Positions 1 to 5,367 of a stretch of 5,705 bases of DNA are shown in pieces. The stretch's first letter is position 1. Every line of letters begins with the position of its first letter. Source of the stretch: G963674665 sp964609625 (GTDB taxonomy: Bacteria > Desulfobacterota > Desulfovibrionia > Desulfovibrionales > Desulfovibrionaceae); contig CAZSRS010000095.1 of the NCBI GenBank assembly GCA_964609625.1, forward strand, positions 1 through 5,705, written 5' to 3'. The notes under the pieces are model-generated. The model was not told where the DNA came from and did no database searches. It worked only from the letters and a program-made list of their open reading frames with translations. The translations under genes and the position numbers were made by a program.

Positions 1-81
1 CGTATACCGAGTCTACCTCGCTCGTATACCGAGTCTACCTCGCTCGTATCCCGAGCCTACCTCGCTCGTATCCCGAGTCTC
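1..81. repeat. Tandem 22-bp direct repeats, probable replication iterons
   Basis: Three complete 22-bp units lie head to tail at 1-22, 23-44 and 45-66, and a fourth, partial unit covers 67-81. The first two are identical. The third differs at two positions (A to C in GTATAC, and T to C in GAGTCTAC), and the fourth decays after the GAGTCT core. Each full unit contains a small inverted repeat, CGAG-N5-CTCG. The 22-bp period is two helical turns, as in iterons bound by plasmid initiators, and the array abuts the stop codon of a TrfA-type initiator gene. The array starts at the window edge, so more copies may lie outside. Iteron function is inferred from period and context; an incompatibility or copy-control locus is an alternative. 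Confidence 0.8.
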
Positions 82-912
82 TCAAATTTTTTTCTTCGGT
101 CTGCCCCGAGATAGGTGACGGGTCTGAGTTGGGGTAGCCGGCTTCGTAACCACGACCAGGTCACCATCGAATTCGGTCACGTACCCGGCCACGGCCCCTA
201 GATCCTCAAAGGCACGCTGCAAGGCGGTTCTGAAGTGCCAAGTTGTTTTGGTCGTGCTGCCACTCAGATCGCGCAACGTCTCAATCTTCACCGGAAGGGG
301 TTTGGCGTGAGAAGCAAAGAAGCCATGAAGCCAGAGGGCCAGAGGCTTGCCCCGTAAGGCTTCACGCTGCGACCACTCAATTTGCGTCCAGTCGCTGGGG
401 GCATAGAGTGCCAATGTGTCTGGATCGAGGCGCAGACGGTAGATGCCCGTCTCCTCATCTCGGAGGCACGATGACAGCAAGCTACCTGTGAACACACGGC
501 TTCCGGCTCGAACAGAAACGGCGCAGGCGGTTAGCCGTAAAAGACTTTGGTGCAGCCATTGGTAATTACGCTTCCCTGTGTCACGCCCGATGGCCTTCAG
601 AAAGGTGTACCCTTTGAATCCACAGACGTTGCCCAGTGGATTACAACGGGCCAAATGAACAGCCTGTTCCCATACGTCCAGATCTGCCTGATCAAGACGT
701 TCCCCCGTGAATTTGATCGAATATCCGGCAAGGGCGACGATTGTTCCCTCCCGGACGAACTGGCGTGTCTTCCCTTGGATCGCCGCGAACAAGGCGCTCC
801 GGAGAATGGCGTTCGGCGTGCCCCTGGTCGGCTCAGGCCAAAGGGGGAGCTGAATCACTTGCGCAGTGCGCGGCAGTGGGAATGGGCGAGGAACGTCGTT
901 TTTTGGCGTCAT
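82..912 (-). CDS. trfA: TrfA-type plasmid replication initiator protein
   Basis: This 276-residue protein belongs to the TrfA family of plasmid replication initiators, which bind iterons at the vegetative origin, open the DNA and help load host helicase and polymerase clamp. The family is recognised from the N-terminal segment QLPLWPEPTRGTPNAILRSA (residues 21-40), followed by a GERLDQADLDVWE block (70-82), which closely resembles RK2 TrfA as I remember it. The rest fits the paired winged-helix fold of such initiators and ends in a basic tail (RGRPKKKI). Its length is close to the short 33-kDa form of RK2 TrfA rather than the long form. The ATG has a GGAG ribosome site (919-922 on the plus strand) six bases away, which supports this start. 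It lies 74 bp after the helix-turn-helix gene on the same strand, so the two are probably co-transcribed. Tandem repeats adjoin its 3' end. Confidence 0.93.
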   Translation of the reverse strand: MTPKNDVPRPFPLPRTAQVIQLPLWPEPTRGTPNAILRSALFAAIQGKTRQFVREGTIVALAGYSIKFTGERLDQADLDVWEQAVHLARCNPLGNVCGFKGYTFLKAIGRDTGKRNYQWLHQSLLRLTACAVSVRAGSRVFTGSLLSSCLRDEETGIYRLRLDPDTLALYAPSDWTQIEWSQREALRGKPLALWLHGFFASHAKPLPVKIETLRDLSGSTTKTTWHFRTALQRAFEDLGAVAGYVTEFDGDLVVVTKPATPTQTRHLSRGRPKKKI

Positions 913-986
913 GAGCAGCTCCAGGTCGAGGCGCCATCGTGGCCACAGTGTGAGGGAATCATTTCACCGCGGAGCAGGGGGCGGCG

Positions 987-1391
987 TCAATCAGCATTGC
1001 TAAAGAGCCGGGCGAAAAATCCACGGCGGCGAGGCTGCTGCCCCGATGGAAGCGCCAGCTGTGCTTTGAAGTCCATGGCCAACTCTCGCCAATGGTCGCG
1101 CTCTGCTCTGACATCCTCAAGCGACTCACGCAGCATCTGAACTAGCTCATCTCGTTCGACAGCGAACAATTCCTGACCCCTTTCCGAACTAGCGTTCTCC
1201 TGGGTCAGTTTTCGTTCGCCATCCGGTTCTCCAGAACGAACTGGAGGATAGACGCGGTGCAGTTCCGCAGGGTCTATTTGCCATTCTCCGCTCTCGTTCT
1301 TTGATGCAGACAACCTTCCAGAATTGATAGCATCTGAAATAGTACTTTTGCTCTTACTCGTAGCTTTTGCTGCGCTGCTAAGTGTATACAT
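987..1391 (-). CDS. Small helix-turn-helix/coiled-coil plasmid protein
   Basis: This 134-residue protein has three visible parts. Residues 1-50 look like a helix-turn-helix DNA-binding module of the excisionase/MerR-like kind, with the pattern AAKATSKSKSTISDAINSGRLSA followed by a beta-hairpin (EWQIDPAELHRVYPP). Residues about 70-115 are charged and heptad-like (ERDELVQMLRESLEDVRAERDHW), probably a dimerising coiled coil. The C-terminus carries three arginines and FFARLF, an amphipathic basic-aromatic tail. Similar proteins on small mobilizable plasmids are often annotated 'entry exclusion protein' or simply helix-turn-helix protein; the exclusion role is poorly supported. Its place directly upstream of trfA suggests a regulator of replication or a segregation accessory factor. 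Two GGAG sites precede the start, at 2 and 9 bases; the farther one is better placed. Function is not certain. Confidence 0.85.
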   Translation of the reverse strand: MYTLSSAAKATSKSKSTISDAINSGRLSASKNESGEWQIDPAELHRVYPPVRSGEPDGERKLTQENASSERGQELFAVERDELVQMLRESLEDVRAERDHWRELAMDFKAQLALPSGQQPRRRGFFARLFSNAD

Positions 1392-1437
1392 ATCTCCGTT
1401 CTCCGGGGTACGCTTGCGTTCTCTTCGGACGCACTGA

Positions 1438-1466
1438 AAGATATCTAGCTATGTGACGCGGGTCAA
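1438..1466 (-). promoter_or_regulatory. Probable sigma70 promoter for the HTH-trfA operon
   Basis: Read on the minus strand there is TTGACC (plus-strand 1461-1466) as a -35 box, a 17-bp spacer, and TATCTT (1438-1443) as a -10 box. Transcription would start near 1430 and give a leader of about 40 bases before the helix-turn-helix gene. The 8-bp palindrome AGATATCT (1439-1446) covers the -10 box. The match is five of six for the -35 and four of six for the -10, with ideal spacing. Assignment is by eye. Confidence 0.55.
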
Positions 1467-1610
1467 TTGAAAGGAGTTCGCCGCACCTACCAGACGAACC
1501 AGGAGGCGAACAAAACCGGACCCACTCAGGACGGGCAGCGAACGGGCAACACTCCATTAAGGGGAGAGTAGCAAAGGAACAAGACCCTTCAGCGCGCCCA
1601 AATGACTCCC

Positions 1611-1639
1611 TTGCCTTGCCGGGAGGAATGAGATACATT
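1611..1639 (+). promoter_or_regulatory. Probable promoter of the toxin-antitoxin operon
   Basis: TTGCCT (1611-1616) and TACATT (1634-1639) are separated by 17 bp and each match the sigma70 consensus at four of six positions. The -10 box lies inside the palindrome at 1630-1646, which is the arrangement expected of an autorepressed toxin-antitoxin promoter. The transcript leader would be short, with AAGGAG at 1651-1656 as the ribosome site six bases before the antitoxin ATG. Between this promoter and the divergent one (1467-1610) I see no further gene or site. Confidence 0.5.
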
Positions 1640-1646
1640 GTATCTC
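1630..1646. promoter_or_regulatory. 17-bp palindromic operator upstream of dinJ
   Basis: GAGATACA-T-TGTATCTC is a perfect 8-bp inverted repeat around one central base, ending 16 bp before the antitoxin start codon and overlapping the likely -10 box. Ribbon-helix-helix antitoxins of the RelB/DinJ family bind such palindromes, alone or with their toxin, to repress their own operon. The symmetry is seen directly; binding by this antitoxin is inferred from family and position. Confidence 0.75.
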
Positions 1647-1662
1647 AAACAAGGAGACAACT

Positions 1663-1944
1663 ATGGCTACCTCAACAATGGTTCACGTCCGCGTGGATGA
1701 AAATGTAAAGGCCCAGGCTGCGGAAGCCCTTGCTTCGATGGGGCTTTCCATTTCTGATGCCGTTCGCGTCCTGCTGGTGCGGGTCGCAGCCGAGAAGCAG
1801 CTGCCGTTCGAACTGAAGATACCCAATGCCGCGACCAAGGCCGCGATGATCGAAGCCGAGGACATTGTGAAGACTCGCAGCGCACGCTTCCGCAGTGCCG
1901 AGGAAATATTCGATGCTCTCAAAGAAGAAATCAGCCAGCAGTAA
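1663..1944 (+). CDS. dinJ: RelB/DinJ-family antitoxin
   Basis: This 93-residue protein is the antitoxin of a type II toxin-antitoxin pair. Residues about 5-45 form a ribbon-helix-helix DNA-binding domain: a beta-strand (VHVRVDENVK) followed by two helices with the family signature ASMGLSISDAVRVLL. This closely parallels E. coli DinJ (AGMGLTISDLVRITL). The segment EKQLPFELKIPN is also shared. The C-terminal part (about 60-93) is charged and helical and should wrap and neutralise the toxin. The start is supported by AAGGAG six bases upstream. Its last 32 bp overlap the toxin gene, which implies translational coupling. The palindrome just upstream is its likely operator. On a plasmid the pair normally acts as a stability (post-segregational killing) module. 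Confidence 0.93.
   Translation: MATSTMVHVRVDENVKAQAAEALASMGLSISDAVRVLLVRVAAEKQLPFELKIPNAATKAAMIEAEDIVKTRSARFRSAEEIFDALKEEISQQ
1900..1906 (+). promoter_or_regulatory. Ribosome binding site that sets the toxin start
   Basis: GAGGAAA lies inside the antitoxin coding region, six bases before the ATG at 1913. It makes that ATG a better toxin start than the in-frame GTG at 1895, which has no comparable site in front of it. Placement within the antitoxin gene couples toxin translation to antitoxin translation. Confidence 0.65.
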
Positions 1945-2245
1945 GCGGGCCCCACTGCCGCGGGAGACTGATTATGCGAAAGCATTCCTCAAGGACTGGG
2001 AGAGGCTAAGCCGGTCAGGCCGGTACGATATGAAGAAGCTGAAAGAGGCCATGCTGCTACTAATTGCCAACGACGCGCCGCTAGGGCCTGAATGGTCAGA
2101 CCACCAGCTCGTTGGTAATTGGGATGGGTTTCGCGAATGCCACATCGGAGGAGACTTCCTGCTCATCTACCGGCTGGCAGATTCGTCAGTCGCCGGCCTG
2201 GTTGTCTTCGTGCGCGCCGGCACCCATGCCGAGCTGTTTGAATAA
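1913..2245 (+). CDS. yafQ: YafQ-family mRNA interferase toxin
   Basis: This 110-residue protein is a RelE-superfamily toxin of the YafQ type, which cleaves mRNA in the ribosome A site. Alignment by eye with E. coli YafQ is clear through KLKEAMLLLIAND, SDHQLVGNWDGFRECHI, GDFLLIYRL and the C-terminal RAGTHAELF. The four residues known to be catalytic in YafQ (H50, H63, D67, H87) appear here as H64, H77, D81 and H105, so the toxin should be active. Compared with the roughly 92-residue E. coli protein it has a longer, lysine- and serine-rich N-terminus (about residues 1-17). I chose the ATG at 1913 because of the GAGGAAA site before it; a GTG at 1895 would add six residues. It overlaps the antitoxin gene by 32 bp, the usual antitoxin-first order. 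Confidence 0.92.
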   Translation: MLSKKKSASSKRAPLPRETDYAKAFLKDWERLSRSGRYDMKKLKEAMLLLIANDAPLGPEWSDHQLVGNWDGFRECHIGGDFLLIYRLADSSVAGLVVFVRAGTHAELFE

Positions 2246-2281
2246 CTCCGCCTAGCTGTGTAAAAAAAGACTCTTATACTT

Positions 2282-2335
2282 GCTTGAGGTGCCGTCAAAC
2301 AATACTGCGCCAGGCTTTCTTGACGGCACCAAAGC
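2282..2335. repeat. Long interrupted inverted repeat (11-bp perfect arms)
   Basis: GGTGCCGTCAA (2288-2298) is exactly complementary to TTGACGGCACC (2320-2330) across a 21-base loop. Beyond a small internal bulge the stem extends by GCTT (2282-2285) with AAGC (2332-2335). It lies 36 bp after the toxin stop. There is no T-run directly after it on either strand, so it is not a canonical terminator. It could be a read-through barrier, a structured RNA or a recombination site. Confidence 0.7.
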
Positions 2336-2539
2336 TTAAGCCCTCAGCCTACGCTTGATGACAAGCTAGGGTACATTCTAGGATGGTGTTGTAAAAAGAG
2401 GTATCGAAAGCGTGATCGGTTATCAAAACACATGTCGGGCATTATCTGCTGAGAACAACATTCCGAGAAGTATTTTCAAAAACGGGCAACAGCGCGTCTT
2501 CCTGACCTAGAGCCGACCGATTTTTCTTTCTCAAAACAA

Positions 2540-2574
2540 AATATTATAGAAACCCATTGAATTTCAATAATATT
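2540..2574. repeat. Nested AT-rich inverted repeats before the cargo promoter
   Basis: AATATTAT (2540-2547) is complementary to ATAATATT (2567-2574), and ATTGAA-T-TTCAAT (2556-2568) is a perfect palindrome nested within. The set ends just before a perfect TTGACA (2579-2584) and about 20 bp before the candidate -35 box. It could be an operator or an upstream activating element; a chance product of AT-rich sequence is also possible. Confidence 0.45.
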
Positions 2575-2594
2575 TTCTTTGACACTGAATTTAG

Positions 2595-2624
2595 TTAACA
2601 TCCCGCCCCCCTCATCTGTATATA
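2595..2624 (+). promoter_or_regulatory. Candidate promoter of the three-gene cargo operon
   Basis: TTAACA (2595-2600) and TATATA (2619-2624) are separated by 18 bp, which would start transcription near 2631 and give a leader of about 50 bases. The -35 matches consensus at five of six positions. A perfect TTGACA at 2579-2584 lacks a good -10 at normal spacing. The region is clearly more AT-rich than the flanking genes. Confidence 0.4.
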
Positions 2625-2683
2625 TTGTAACGATATCGCATTTCCCCGGCATACTAAAACCTCCCATCCTCGGACATAAAGAA

Positions 2684-3934
2684 ATGAACGTAGTCACGCT
2701 AACCATCCATCGCAGCGCCCATACAATCGGCGGCAACTGCATTGAGCTTTCAACCTCCGGTGGTCATCGGCTGCTACTGGACGCAGGCCGCCCCCTGGAC
2801 ACCCCCGAGGGACAGCCTACGCCGCAGCCTGGCAGTCTGGCCATGGACAGTTCTGTTGATGGCATTCTCATCTCACATTTCCATGAGGATCATGTCGGCA
2901 TGATACGGGATTTGCCGGGGAATTGGCCTGTTTATTGCGGGAGTGCCTCTGCAGATCTGCTGCGCATGATGGGTGGTTTTCTGGACAAAACCATACCGCA
3001 GTCCATGACAACCTGGACGTCGGGAGAATCCATTACAGTCGGTCCATTTCACGTCACTCCCAGGTTGACCGATCACTCGGCGTTCGACGCATATATGCTG
3101 GACATTCAAGTTCATGGAAAACGTATTTTCTACACTGGCGACTTTCGGGACCATGGCCGCAAAGCGTCCCTTGTTCGGCATTTATGCAAGCACCCCCCTA
3201 CAGATGTGGATGTGCTGCTGATCGAGGGCACAAATCTGGGTGCTGACAAGGGCACCCAGACCGAAGAGACGCTGGAGGCACAGTTTCTGGAGGTATTCAA
3301 AGAGACACCTGGCCGGGTCTTCGTGAGTACCTCGACTACCAACATCGACCGCATCGTAACACTCTACCGCGCCTGCAAACGCGCAGGGCGGACACTGGTC
3401 ATGGACCTGTTTGCGGCAAAAGTGTTGGAGACCCTTCATCGTTATGGAAAGATTCCCCAACCCGACTGGCCGGGCATAAACGTGGTCGTGACCTCGAACA
3501 TGGCTCGATTCTTGAACAAGCTTGAAGACAAGGATCGGTACATTGAGGGGCTGAAGGCCAATGGATGCGCCATTGGTGCCCGCAAACTGAACTCGAAACG
3601 GCACAAATGGGTGGTCATGGCGAGAGGAAGTTTAGTAGGCAGCCTTTCTTCGTCACAGGTGATTCCCGATGCTTCGGACACATGGATTTGGTCGCAATGG
3701 CGCGGCTACCTGGACAAGGAAGAAGGTCGAAAACAAACGGCATACTTTGCCCTGTGTCGAAAGGAGTTCATTCACACCAGCGGCCATGCCGCCCAGTCCT
3801 CTTTGCACACATTGACTCGTAGCATCAACTCAAAATACGTTGTGCCTGTTCATGGTGAGCGATGGGATGACTTTCAAGAGCAATTCGCCAACGTAATGCG
3901 TTTGCGCGACGGCGAATCTTTCAGTATCCTATAA
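2684..3934 (+). CDS. RNase J-like beta-CASP metallo-hydrolase
   Basis: This 416-residue protein is a metallo-beta-lactamase-fold nuclease of the beta-CASP (RNase J-like) group. Metal ligands are visible: SHFHEDH at 64-70 (motif HxHxDH), TDHS with H131, and TGDF with D153. The beta-CASP motifs follow: E181 in LLIEGTNLG (motif A), H368 in HTSGHA (motif B) and H390 in VPVHGE (motif C). GRVFVSTSTTNIDRI (210-224) matches the RNase J segment in the beta-CASP cap. It should be a two-zinc phosphodiesterase acting on RNA or DNA, in the cytoplasm. At 416 residues it lacks the C-terminal domain of full RNase J (about 550). The N-terminus HRSAHTIGGNCIEL is typical of the fold, so I start at the ATG at 2684; its ribosome site is weak (GGA, nine bases away). 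It is the first gene of an operon with a putative PD-(D/E)XK nuclease and a zinc-motif protein. The biological substrate is unknown. Confidence 0.9.
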   Translation: MNVVTLTIHRSAHTIGGNCIELSTSGGHRLLLDAGRPLDTPEGQPTPQPGSLAMDSSVDGILISHFHEDHVGMIRDLPGNWPVYCGSASADLLRMMGGFLDKTIPQSMTTWTSGESITVGPFHVTPRLTDHSAFDAYMLDIQVHGKRIFYTGDFRDHGRKASLVRHLCKHPPTDVDVLLIEGTNLGADKGTQTEETLEAQFLEVFKETPGRVFVSTSTTNIDRIVTLYRACKRAGRTLVMDLFAAKVLETLHRYGKIPQPDWPGINVVVTSNMARFLNKLEDKDRYIEGLKANGCAIGARKLNSKRHKWVVMARGSLVGSLSSSQVIPDASDTWIWSQWRGYLDKEEGRKQTAYFALCRKEFIHTSGHAAQSSLHTLTRSINSKYVVPVHGERWDDFQEQFANVMRLRDGESFSIL

Positions 3935-3950
3935 TATTTTAGGAAATACA

Positions 3951-4910
3951 ATGCCACGAGCCCTTTCCGATTCCATGCTTGAAGCGTTCAAGACTGGTGG
4001 CCTGCTCGCCCCCGTCTTGGCCCTGCTGGAGGCAGACTACACCCTGGACCTGCAGTTTCGGGCAAATGATGTAGCTACCATCTACTACCGTGGGGGAAAA
4101 CTCACTGACCTCCGCATGAAGCAAGGCACCCTCTTTGCGAAAATGGATGCCAATTATTTCAATGGAGCAGCGGAGGTAGCCCGGCGCATTTGCGCCCATG
4201 TACTCCCGCCGTTTTTTTCCAGTGAAAGCGTCTCGTGGGAAATTGGCAATGCTGATGCAATGGTTGACTGGATGAAGACTATTCCACACATGAAGATGGC
4301 CATTGATCTGCACTTCGCCAAGAAGAGCATGGAAGAACGCGAAATACAACAGCGCGTGGTGCGGGAAAACAATTATGCTCCAGACGCCAACGCCACAGAC
4401 TACTTCATTGTCGACGTTGAGTACTCTCCTGGGGCAACGGATGATAAGAAATCATCTACATTCGACATGATTGCCTTTCAATGGCCAAGCAAAGGGCATT
4501 GTCGCAGCAATCCATCCAAGTACAAGCCCAGGCTCGCAATCATTGAGGTCAAATACGCTCAGGGCGCCATGTCCAACCTAGCAAAACACATCCATGACGC
4601 GGCGAAATTCGTTGGCTCCCCGGCCTTCGAGGCTTTTAAGGAAGACATGCTGCAAGTCTTCGCCCAAAAGAGGGCATTGGGGCTCATCCCCATGCTGCGT
4701 GAGCGCAACGGGAACCCTGTTGAAGGTCTATCCTCTGAAAAGCCGGAATGCCTCCTGCTTCTCGCAAACTACAGCCCAAATGCTTCGACACTGGAAAGTC
4801 AACTGCAAGATATTGCTGGTGACGTGAATGATATACTCGACGTGCGCCTAGTCCGTGCCCATTATATGGGGTATGGATTGTACATGAAAGACACCGTCGC
4901 CTGTCGGTAA
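3951..4910 (+). CDS. Putative PD-(D/E)XK nuclease, cargo operon gene 2
   Basis: This 319-residue protein is not one I can name. Its middle carries a plausible PD-(D/E)XK nuclease core: a helix with E129/E131, a strand with D172 (FDMIAFQW), then E199-V-K201 (LAIIEVKYAQ), followed by a helix (NLAKHIHDAAKF). D172, E199 and K201 would be the metal-binding and catalytic residues. The N-terminal part (about 28-60) has LDLQFRANDVATIYYRGGKL, which looks like a separate small beta-rich domain. The C-terminal third has strands (ECLLLLANY) but no motif I recognise. No signal peptide or membrane segment is seen. AGGAA at 3941-3945 gives a good ribosome site, and the start is 16 bp after the beta-CASP gene, so the two are co-transcribed. 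The nuclease call is motif-based; a structural prediction could confirm or overturn it. Confidence 0.75.
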   Translation: MPRALSDSMLEAFKTGGLLAPVLALLEADYTLDLQFRANDVATIYYRGGKLTDLRMKQGTLFAKMDANYFNGAAEVARRICAHVLPPFFSSESVSWEIGNADAMVDWMKTIPHMKMAIDLHFAKKSMEEREIQQRVVRENNYAPDANATDYFIVDVEYSPGATDDKKSSTFDMIAFQWPSKGHCRSNPSKYKPRLAIIEVKYAQGAMSNLAKHIHDAAKFVGSPAFEAFKEDMLQVFAQKRALGLIPMLRERNGNPVEGLSSEKPECLLLLANYSPNASTLESQLQDIAGDVNDILDVRLVRAHYMGYGLYMKDTVACR

Positions 4911-4917
4911 GCAACGC

Positions 4918-5217
4918 ATGACGCGACATGAAGAATTTTTTGATCTTGCAACCATCATCCCAAGCATTGACTGCCGGGAAACGGACAACATTTGCCCGCA
5001 ATGCGATGGAGCTGGCTGGGTTGTGGAACCCTGCTCTTGGGCGGAACCGGAGATGAAGTGGGAGGTCAACATGGGCTATCCGGTTAGCGAGACCCGCGTG
5101 CATCCCTTTGAATTTTACGATGACGATGATTGCGATTTAGAATTCCAGCGTGATGGTATCCGTTGCCACAAAGTAATTTGTGCTCGTTGTAATGGTTCTG
5201 GCAACGTTGATTTATAA
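4918..5217 (+). CDS. Small protein with two DnaJ-type CxxCxGxG zinc motifs
   Basis: This 99-residue protein has two copies of the CxxCxGxG motif of the DnaJ cysteine-rich domain: CPQCDGAG (26-33) and CARCNGSG (88-95). One such pair makes a single zinc site in DnaJ, so the protein may fold around one zinc with the 54 residues between the motifs looped out. That loop contains extra cysteines (C39, C72, C83) and an acidic run (YDDDDCD, 67-73). There is no J-domain, so it is not a co-chaperone in itself. It may bind protein or nucleic acid as the third component of the operon. The start lies 7 bp after the preceding stop and has no strong ribosome site, which suggests translational coupling. A role as an assembly or substrate-recognition factor for the two putative nucleases is inference only. 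Confidence 0.8.
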   Translation: MTRHEEFFDLATIIPSIDCRETDNICPQCDGAGWVVEPCSWAEPEMKWEVNMGYPVSETRVHPFEFYDDDDCDLEFQRDGIRCHKVICARCNGSGNVDL

Positions 5218-5234
5218 TTTTTAATACCCATGCA

Positions 5235-5255
5235 GAACAAACGTGCCGTTTGTTC
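5235..5255 (+). terminator. Hairpin after the cargo operon, possible terminator
   Basis: GAACAAACG-TGC-CGTTTGTTC is a perfect 9-bp stem with a 3-base loop, beginning 18 bp after the stop of the zinc-motif gene. A further CATGC/GCATG pair (5229-5233 with 5268-5272) can close around it. No T-tract follows, so intrinsic termination would be weak; it may instead protect the 3' end of the operon mRNA or act as a protein site. Confidence 0.45.
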
Positions 5256-5280
5256 GTCCTACCCCAGGCATGACATGACG

Positions 5281-5355
5281 TGTAGTAGTTCAAGCCAGAT
5301 CTGACACACGCGGCCCTGCAATTGGGAGAGTCCAAATCGGGTTTGAACTACTACA
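5281..5355. repeat. Long inverted repeat between convergent genes
   Basis: TGTAGTAGTTCAA (5281-5293) is exactly complementary to TTGAACTACTACA (5343-5355). After a G-T pair the arms continue imperfectly to about 5302 and 5334, with CC/GG and GAT/ATC pairings. The centre is about 31 bases. It lies between the end of the cargo operon and the convergent mobilization-like gene. It has no T-run. It could serve as a two-way transcription barrier, a recombination site, or the edge of the inserted segment. Confidence 0.7.
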
Positions 5356-5367
5356 AAATCTGTCTCA

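Larger units (their letters stand above)
2246..2683. other. 438-bp AT-rich region without a gene
   Basis: No convincing coding sequence lies between the toxin stop and the metallo-hydrolase start. The stretch holds a long interrupted hairpin (2282-2335), a short hairpin GCTTG-atga-CAAGC (2353-2366), nested AT-rich inverted repeats (2540-2574), a perfect TTGACA (2579-2584), a likely promoter (2595-2624) and the 8-bp palindrome CGATATCG (2631-2638). I see no clear T-tailed terminator after the toxin gene. An in-frame TTG at 2579 would extend the downstream gene by 35 residues, but those residues match nothing in the family and have no ribosome site. The 2367-2539 part shows nothing I recognise; a small RNA cannot be ruled out. 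Confidence 0.6.

Noticed and set aside
1..81. CRISPR-like repeat array
   Set aside because: The units are directly adjacent with no spacers, so these are simple tandem repeats.
547..1140. 197-residue open frame on the plus strand across trfA and the helix-turn-helix gene
   Set aside because: It is antisense to two well-supported genes and resembles no protein family.
1378..1638. 86-residue open frame on the minus strand upstream of the helix-turn-helix gene
   Set aside because: It covers both divergent promoters, lacks recognisable motifs and has an unlikely composition; it is better explained as chance.
1895..1912. GTG start for the toxin
   Set aside because: The ATG at 1913 has GAGGAAA at proper spacing; the GTG has no comparable site.
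2579..2683. In-frame TTG extension of the beta-CASP gene by 35 residues
   Set aside because: It has no ribosome site, overlaps the promoter region, and the added residues precede the normal N-terminus of the fold.
5281..5355. Integron attC site
   Set aside because: The arms lack the RYYYAAC/GTTRRRY core pairs, and no integrase is present in the window.
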